A DNA stretch of 9,673 nucleotides, from positions 2,480 to 12,152 of the forward strand of contig DDEV01000021.1 of assembly GCA_002336855.1 (NCBI GenBank), in the 5' to 3' direction. The stretch is from Leucobacter sp. UBA1945 (lineage in GTDB: Bacteria > Actinomycetota > Actinomycetes > Actinomycetales > Microbacteriaceae). This document shows positions 1 through 5,500 of this stretch, piece after piece (the stretch's first letter is position 1; each line of letters begins with the position of its first letter). Both the position numbers and the translations under genes were made by a program. The notes beneath the pieces are model-generated. The model had not been told where the DNA came from, ran no database searches, and saw nothing but the letters and a program-made list of their open reading frames with translations.

Positions 1-246
1 ACCCTCGAGGCGACCTGCCACGAGGGAGTCCGCCAGCCGAGGCAGCGTCGTCACTGTCAAAGCCGCGATCCCCGGGCGACCGCCGACGCCGCGGGCGAGT
101 CTTCTCCGTACGGCGATGCCCACGATGTCGCTCGGCACCACTACGACGACAGGTGCCATGGGGTCGTGCTTCTTGAGCTCTGCCACTGCTGTTTCGAGCG
201 CGTCGAGGGCCGCCGAGCCGTAAGCGACCACTGTGGCACGCGCCAT
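1..246 (-). CDS. AddB/RecC-like PD-(D/E)XK nuclease family protein, N-terminal 82 codons only
   Basis: The gene runs off the left edge of the window, so only the first 82 residues are visible. They show an alpha/beta pattern: a short strand (TVVAYG), a helix, a strongly hydrophobic strand (VVVVVPSD, about residues 32-39), then a helix with VRRRLARG and a strand-helix segment TVTTLPRLADSL. This layout, with a VVVPS strand, an Arg-rich helix and an 'LTxxRLA' element, is typical of the N-terminus of AddB-like proteins and other PD-(D/E)XK proteins with a degenerate UvrD-like N-terminal domain. These act in DNA end processing, usually with a UvrD-type helicase partner. The loop after the first strand (YGSAALDALE) lacks the GxxGxGKT Walker A of true AddB, so this domain probably does not bind ATP, as in RecC. 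The nuclease domain itself would be C-terminal and is not visible. The start is fixed by a strong ribosome binding site. The gene is divergent from the 573-residue gene. The family call is pattern recognition, moderately sure. Confidence 0.6.
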   Translation of the reverse strand, partial: MARATVVAYGSAALDALETAVAELKKHDPMAPVVVVVPSDIVGIAVRRRLARGVGGRPGIAALTVTTLPRLADSLVAGRLEG

Positions 247-252
247 GCAGAA

Positions 253-259
253 CTCCTTT
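253..259 (-). promoter_or_regulatory. Ribosome binding site of the AddB-like gene
   Basis: On the minus strand AAAGGAG lies 6 nt before the ATG whose first base is at 246. This is a near-consensus Shine-Dalgarno sequence with good spacing, and it decides the start of the truncated left-edge gene. Confidence 0.75.
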
Positions 260-342
260 GTCGCTGGTGGCGAGAATGCCGACCGTCACTCAGGTTATCG
301 ACAGACACCGACACTTGGGCCCGTGGCGGGTTGAGTACTGCG

Positions 343-354
343 CCGCGAACGCGG
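343..354. repeat. Short perfect inverted repeat in the divergent promoter region
   Basis: CCGCG and CGCGG are separated by AA, giving 5-bp arms. The 2-nt gap is too small for a stable RNA hairpin loop, so a protein-binding site is more plausible than a terminator. In GC-rich DNA such a short palindrome can occur by chance. Confidence 0.3.
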
Positions 355-416
355 ACTGGCCGAATGTCGTCCGTTTGCGAGACCCTGAAATACTGCTCAC
401 TTTGCAGGATCCGCAC

Positions 417-423
417 GAAAGGG
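417..423 (+). promoter_or_regulatory. Ribosome binding site of the 573-residue gene
   Basis: GAAAGGG ends 4 nt before the ATG at 428. A TGA stop in the same frame at 386-388, with no start codon in between, leaves this ATG as the most upstream possible start. Confidence 0.6.
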
Positions 424-427
424 TGCA

Positions 428-2149
428 ATGAACACGTCCGATAGAGACAGCCAGATCGTGGGCCCCGAATGGAACCCGTTGATCTTCGCGATGATTGCCT
501 TGACGAACGGGCTGCGGGCGGGCAATTTCTGGCGAATGGATTCCCATTCGGGTGCGCATGGGTACGACCCCTACACGTCTCCCTACGCCCAAGTTTTGCT
601 CGAGACTGACGGTACGCTGCGGGCCGAGGTGCGGGGCCACACCATGATCGGCGACCGCCGCGCCGAACTTGCACTGCTCGGGTGGGATGTGCCCGACTCC
701 GCTCCGAACGCCTACCGTGCCTATGCGACGGGATGGAACACGGTGTCGGTCGCGACGGAGATCATCGGCGCCTTGACTTTGCTCTTCGATTTCCAACCGT
801 CCGACTTGGTGACCTTCGGTAGCAAGTCGGATGACGTCCGCGCCCTTGGCGTGATGAGTGAGATGCACGATGGGATTTTTCGTATCGAGGAGCCAGACCC
901 CATTGGGCCCGAGCCAGGACTACCGCTCTCCGATAGCGACGGATTCGACACCGCTGTGGAAATCACGGCACGCCTCGTTGAGGCCGGCCTGATCCACTCC
1001 CCAGGCCAACCAACGAGCATCGATGTCGCAGGCCCTTCGCGACGTCAGGGCGTGAGCTACCAACACTCTGGCTTCAGCGACAACGACATCGTCGCATGGA
1101 CGATCGACGTCACCTCGTGGCCCGACCCCGCTGACGTCGACTGGGTCGACCATCTCGAGGAGCTCGAAGTGCGATTTCCGCTGGCTCTCATCACGGGCAC
1201 AAACTGGGCTCTCACGGTGCGTGAGGGGCAACTGGACTCCGATGTACCTGAGCGACTAGCTCAAGATATTCGTACGCTGCTGCCCGGTAGCTACATTCAA
1301 TGGGGCCGCGGTTACGGAGCGACATGGTTCGAACCTCGCTTTCGACGCGCCTCGGAGGTTCTGGCAGCGTTGAGGGACTCAGGCTTTGAGGTCGAAGTCG
1401 AAGGCGCCGGGCCCGATGCCCAACTCGGCGACTACCTCACTGAGAGCTTGGACGATGACTCCTTCGCTTCCTTCCGAGTGGGACTTGACGGTGGCCCCGC
1501 TGGCTTTGCGTGCGTTCTGATCGATGAGAATGTCGCCGAGGGCGCCGCCGTTGCACTCGATGGATATCTGAACTCCACCGCCATATCGTCAACTATCGCC
1601 GGGGACGGCTGGGTGATTCGCGTCACCGCTACAGAAAGCTTTGACGTGGATGCCGATGAATACGCGCAACAGATGGCGGATGCCCTCGGTGCTTCCTACG
1701 CGTCATCGACATTCGTCGACGTGAAGCGTGAAGTGGCCCCTGTTGACACCACGCTGTGGGGTCCGCAATCCACCGAGATGAAGGCCATGTTGCTGTGGGC
1801 ATCTCGGTACATATTTGCAGTCCCCCAAGAACGATGGGATGACGCGCGCCGTGCGGCTTGGGATCGAGTTCTTGTCGCAGCCGGCGAGGCGAATCGCATC
1901 GAGGGCATAAACCAAGCTGAGGCTCTGATGCGCGCAATCTCGACCAACGATTTCTTCCACCACACCGGGGTCGAGGCTCTCCATGCATTGGCAGTGCGCG
2001 ACGTGATTCTGCCCGACGACTACGACACATTTACGGTGCCCTGGCGCAGACAAGTTGGGCGAATACACTCCGACGACGCTGAGGTCGAATGGCGGCCGGG
2101 GTCGAGGCCCATAGACAAGCACGCGCTGCCGACGGACGACTTCGAGTAG
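428..2149 (+). CDS. Uncharacterised 573-aa protein: TY-Chap/YbjN-like N-terminus plus a tandem domain duplication
   Basis: I do not recognise a named gene. Four parts can be seen. Residues about 10-130 have the pattern of TY-Chap/YbjN-like domains (type III secretion chaperone-like fold): a helix, then YAQVLLETDGTLRAEVRG, then LLGWDVP, then a helix rich in small residues ending LLFDF. Residues about 172-290 and 304-425 look like two copies of one alpha/beta domain. Each starts with a helix (AVEITARLVEAGL versus ASEVLAALRDSGF) and ends with a segment sharing I-x-G-x-x-W-x-x-x-V, then Asp residues, then A-Q and S-Y (255-289 and 390-424). Residues about 440-545 look helical. No signal peptide or membrane segment is evident and the protein is acidic, so it is probably cytoplasmic. 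It is opposite in orientation to the helicase operon and ends beside gene debris, which suggests separate acquisition. A chaperone or adaptor role is only a guess from the fold resemblance. The coding call is secure; the fold call is tentative. Confidence 0.8.
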   Translation: MNTSDRDSQIVGPEWNPLIFAMIALTNGLRAGNFWRMDSHSGAHGYDPYTSPYAQVLLETDGTLRAEVRGHTMIGDRRAELALLGWDVPDSAPNAYRAYATGWNTVSVATEIIGALTLLFDFQPSDLVTFGSKSDDVRALGVMSEMHDGIFRIEEPDPIGPEPGLPLSDSDGFDTAVEITARLVEAGLIHSPGQPTSIDVAGPSRRQGVSYQHSGFSDNDIVAWTIDVTSWPDPADVDWVDHLEELEVRFPLALITGTNWALTVREGQLDSDVPERLAQDIRTLLPGSYIQWGRGYGATWFEPRFRRASEVLAALRDSGFEVEVEGAGPDAQLGDYLTESLDDDSFASFRVGLDGGPAGFACVLIDENVAEGAAVALDGYLNSTAISSTIAGDGWVIRVTATESFDVDADEYAQQMADALGASYASSTFVDVKREVAPVDTTLWGPQSTEMKAMLLWASRYIFAVPQERWDDARRAAWDRVLVAAGEANRIEGINQAEALMRAISTNDFFHHTGVEALHALAVRDVILPDDYDTFTVPWRRQVGRIHSDDAEVEWRPGSRPIDKHALPTDDFE

Positions 2150-2190
2150 CGGGCTGGAGATCCGCTGGCGACGAAGCGCGCTTGCGTCTC

Positions 2191-2304
2191 CATCGACACG
2201 GCGTCGAGGTAGATCCTGACGGTGTGGTTGTCCCAATACTCGTTGCGGAACGGCGGCTCGGTCACTTCCTTCTGGGTCACGCGCGGACACCATTTCTCCT
2301 TCGC
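2191..2304 (-). pseudogene. Remnant resembling methionine sulfoxide reductase B (MsrB), N-terminal part
   Basis: The minus strand encodes VTQKEV followed by TEPPFRNEYWDNH and, three residues later, IYLDAVS. This closely follows the N-terminal core of MsrB proteins of the type VTQ..GTEPPF.NEYWD.H..GIYVDVVSGEPLF. A preceding KEKW could be the relic of the usual EEW start with a small deletion before the VTQ. After IYLDAVS the resemblance stops at once: the expected GEPLFSS, the GWPSF box and the catalytic Cys region are absent in all three minus-strand frames down to the end of the 573-residue gene. Only about 35 codons survive, so no functional reductase can be made. It lies downstream of the DUF4011 gene on the same strand. 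The identification rests on my memory of the family motif. Confidence 0.55.
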
Positions 2305-2306
2305 GG

Positions 2307-2528
2307 ATGCGCCGCTGGATGCGGCGTCACCGGGTACAACAGCCAAGGACATTGGGCGAGCAACCTCGGGTCGACAGTGAGCATGTGCTCGAGGACGACT
2401 GTGCCAAGCACGACTCAACTGACCTTGAAGAGCGAGAGAACGAGATCAAGACTGCTCAAGCTCTCTCTGACCTTTAGGCGAACTCTCTCGCTGACCTCCA
2501 GCCCGGACCGCCCGGCATCAAGATCTAA
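2307..2528 (+). pseudogene. Possible C-terminal gene remnant with an in-frame TAG
   Basis: The plus-strand frame starting at ATG 2307 (another ATG at 2319) reads through a charged, helix-like stretch (EHVLEDDCAK, then DLEERENEIKTAQALSDL) to TAG at 2475-2477. It then continues in the same frame as ANSLADLQPGPPGIKI to TAA at 2526-2528. Composition on both sides of the TAG looks coding: many Asp, Glu and Lys, and G or C favoured in the third codon position. This suggests the tail of a former gene broken by one nonsense change. There is no obvious ribosome binding site and I do not recognise the family. It could instead be a real 52-56 residue small protein ending at the TAG, or a chance frame. 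Confidence 0.3.
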
Positions 2529-2543
2529 TGCCTCAGAACTCGC

Positions 2544-5500
2544 TCACACTGCGACGAAGTAGGCGCCTTCTTCGCGGAGAACTCCTCGACGAACGCCTTC
2601 GGTTACCGCTTGGTCCAGACGCTCGCGAATCCCGGAAGTGACGCGAAGGAACCCAAGAGCGGAAGCCGATGCCGTCACCAGTTCCTCTCGTGACGCGCCA
2701 AGGCCCACCTGGGCGACATGGGCCATGGCATTCGATATCTCCGCGAGGCTGATCTCGTCGACCTTTCTGGCGCCGGGCTCAGCTGCGGCCCAATCTTCGT
2801 AGTCATCGGGGCCAGACTCGGTCGGGAAGTAGAACCCGTCCGTGCTGAGCGGCAGCGACTTTCCGATCGCGGCCACGATGGACTGCACGCGCGCCTCCCG
2901 AACACGGTCTAGACCGTGCAAACGGCCGATGTGTCGAGCTGCTCGCGCCGCGAGCACCGGCCCCTCAGTGGAAACGATGTCGCGCACGACCCCCACGAGG
3001 TACTCGCGTGTCTTCTGGTCATGGAGCTGGTCGAGCACCCAGCCTGGATGCAGTGCGCTTGGCTCCCACTGCTCCCACACTGGCGCTGCAGGCTCAGTTG
3101 ACGCCCTGGTGACCAAGACTGCTTCCGCTATCGGTTGGGCGATTCGCGCGGGCGCAGCCATTTGGGCTGCCGTTGTCACCGGTTCAGAGACCAGTCGCTC
3201 GCCGCTCTCGACGCCGTCGACAAGTGTCTCGATCCGGTCCAGCACCCCTGCGCGGTCACGCAACCAGTCAGGTGTCCAGACACGGGTGACGGCGGGCCAG
3301 CCCATCCGGTCAGAGAGCAGGACGATGGGTAGCGAGTCGCGATCTCCGACGGTCGCGCGCGATCGCCAGGCCCCGCCATCGGTGAGGATACCGACGCTCC
3401 AGTTGCCGCCATCTGCGGTGCGGGACACGGCGATGTCGACCTTGAACTCTGAGAGCCCGACCCGGGTCGCGACACGAAGTCCCCGCGCGCGGAGTGCATC
3501 AGCAACTTCGTCACGATGACGGTCAGGAGCGACCACGGGCGACGCCCCTGTTGCACCGGACGCGGAAGGTCCCGACTTCGCCAGCCGCAGATACTCGGCC
3601 AACTGCTGGAGCCCCTCAGACATGCCCTCAGCCCGCAAATCCTCTGGCTCGAACGAGCAGTACACCATCATCTGTCTCCGGGCGCGGGTAACCGCGACGT
3701 TCAGTCGCCGTTCTCCGCCGGCATGAACCAGGGGTCCAAAATTGCGCGACAACTTGCCGCTCTCATCTTTGCTGAAGCCGATCGAGAAGAGGATGACATC
3801 GCGCTCATGGCCCTGCACGGTCTCGAGATTCCAGACCGTAATGGGTTCCTCAACCTCGTCGGGGTTGAGAGCCGCGAGCACGGCCGCATCTTCCGACGCC
3901 AGAAGCAGCGTCTGCACGAGCTCCTGCTGGGGTCGGTTCAGGGTCACCACGCCGATACTGAAGCGCGCTAAGTGATCGTCATGAACCCGCCGCACGATCT
4001 CGGCGACGATCGCCTCTGCTTCGGCCCGGTTTGTTCCTCGATCCGCTCCGGCACCGCGCGTCTGTCGCACGAACCGGCCAGCGACCTTCACGAAGCTCAG
4101 CCCCTTGTGCTGCACGGTGCTCGTCGGCGCCGGCAGCGTGCTGAGGCGTCCCTCGTAGTAGGTGCGGTTTGAGAACGCGATCAGAGTTTCGTCTTCGCTC
4201 CGGTAGTGCCAAGTGAGGTAGGTCTCCGGCACCCACGCGCGAAGGCATTCCGTCAGGATGCTCTCCTCATCCCGGGGCGCGGTTTCGGCATCGACATCCG
4301 CCGCTTCGTCGTCGTCGCCCGATCCGGTCTGCGCGACCGAGGTTGGCGGCATCTGCTTCGAGTCCCCGACGACAACTGCGCTACGCCCACGTCCCAAGGC
4401 CCCGATTGCATGGGCGACCTTGATCTGCGACGCCTCGTCGAACACGACGAGATCGAAGGGCTCTAGGTCGCCATCGACGAAGCGAACCAGCGCGTCGGGC
4501 ACCGCAAGTACGAGGGGCGTCACACGGCTGATAACCGACCAGTGATCGCGTAGCAGACGGCGGATCGGCTTGGAGCCGCGCTGCTTACCGAGCTCTCGAC
4601 GCAGCTCTCCGACGGCACCGATCTGGGCACCAGGCTGGAATCCTCGACTCGCGATCATGTCATCGGCGAGCACCCCGGGGCTGAGCCGACGAAGGGTATC
4701 GGCAGCGACGGCGAACGCGTCTGCTTGGGCATCATGCCGCGACCCGTCGAATGCATCGAGCGACTGGTCATCGAGCTGCTTGCGCAGCAGGGCACTCAGG
4801 TATCCCCGCTCGAAGGCCATATCGATCTCATTCGACGCCACAGCGCCTGCGGCCACCCCGGCCACGGCGCTGTCGAGGCCCAGCGCTTCGAGCGGCGCGA
4901 GCAACTCACGCAGTTCAAGCCAGCGTCGGAGCAACACGAAGTCGCGCTCCTCGGCATCGGCGATCCAGAACGGTACAGCGAATTCGAGCGTCTCCGCGAT
5001 GCTCCGCGTTCCGCGCCAGAGTTCTAGTGACTCTGGCGTCGGATCAAGGGTGTCGAGCAATGCCGTCAGCGCTGCGGCCATCATGCCGACAGCCGGTCCA
5101 GCAGTCGAGCCCGCGTGGATCAACGTTCTGATGCGTTCCGAGCTCGTCGCCGCGCCCGCTCGGGCCAACTCAACGTCTGCATCGAGCTCACGGACCTGCG
5201 CCTCGACCGCTTCCCGGTCATCTGCCTCAAGCAAGTTCACCGTCGGAGGCACAAAGACACCCGGCATCGTACGGAGGAAGGTGACGTAGTCGCGTGCGAG
5301 GCCCTGAAGCTTCTCGATCTCGCTCAGCATCGGCAACAAGCCGTCCTGCTTGAGGACGAGACCCGATGCGATGTACGGGTGCACACGATCAATCACCGCG
5401 CGCACGCGCTTCTTGCGCCCGATGAAGAAGCTCGCGATCGCCTGCTCGGCTAGGGTGCGAAGCTCAGCCACCGGAGCGTCGAGCGCTCTCGGCGACGCCC

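Larger units (their letters stand above)
247..427. promoter_or_regulatory. Divergent intergenic region, presumed to hold two promoters
   Basis: These 181 bases separate two divergently transcribed genes, so both promoters most likely lie here. No convincing -35/-10 pair stands out. On the minus strand GATAAC (294-299) is a weak -10 candidate about 48 bases before the AddB-like start, without a good -35 partner. A perfect short inverted repeat, CCGCG-AA-CGCGG (343-354), sits roughly mid-region and could be an operator half-site pair. All promoter statements are inference from position. Confidence 0.4.
2150..2543. other. Gene-free convergent intergenic region with coding debris
   Basis: This stretch lies between the convergent ends of the 573-residue gene and the DUF4011 helicase gene. 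It holds the MsrB-like scrap and the plus-strand remnant listed separately, and part of it (about 2400-2500) looks less GC-rich than the flanks. I found no convincing rho-independent terminator for either gene: hairpin candidates are weak and none is followed by a T tract. No insertion-sequence ends, tRNA or direct repeats were seen. Confidence 0.5.

Noticed and set aside
141..868. Minus-strand open frames of 177 and 192 codons across the divergent region and the start of the 573-residue gene
   Set aside because: Their composition is Arg/Ser/His-rich and they run through the presumed promoter region. The plus-strand gene has a ribosome binding site and structured domains, so these are shadows.
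2148..2166. AGCGG / CCGCT hairpin at the stop codon of the 573-residue gene as a terminator
   Set aside because: The stem has only 5 bp and no T run follows.
1703..2293. Minus-strand open frame of 196 codons over the end of the 573-residue gene
   Set aside because: It is Arg-rich and has no recognisable motif. It is also in a different frame from the MsrB-like fragment.
2431..2492. Inverted repeat AGCGAGAGA / TCTCTCGCT as a terminator
   Set aside because: The 9-bp arms are separated by a 44-nt loop and no T tract follows, so it does not look like an intrinsic terminator.
2089..2562. Plus-strand open frame of 157 codons crossing the convergent intergenic region
   Set aside because: The Ser/Thr/Arg-rich translation looks like an out-of-frame reading; the neighbouring plus-strand frame over 2319-2528 looks more like coding.
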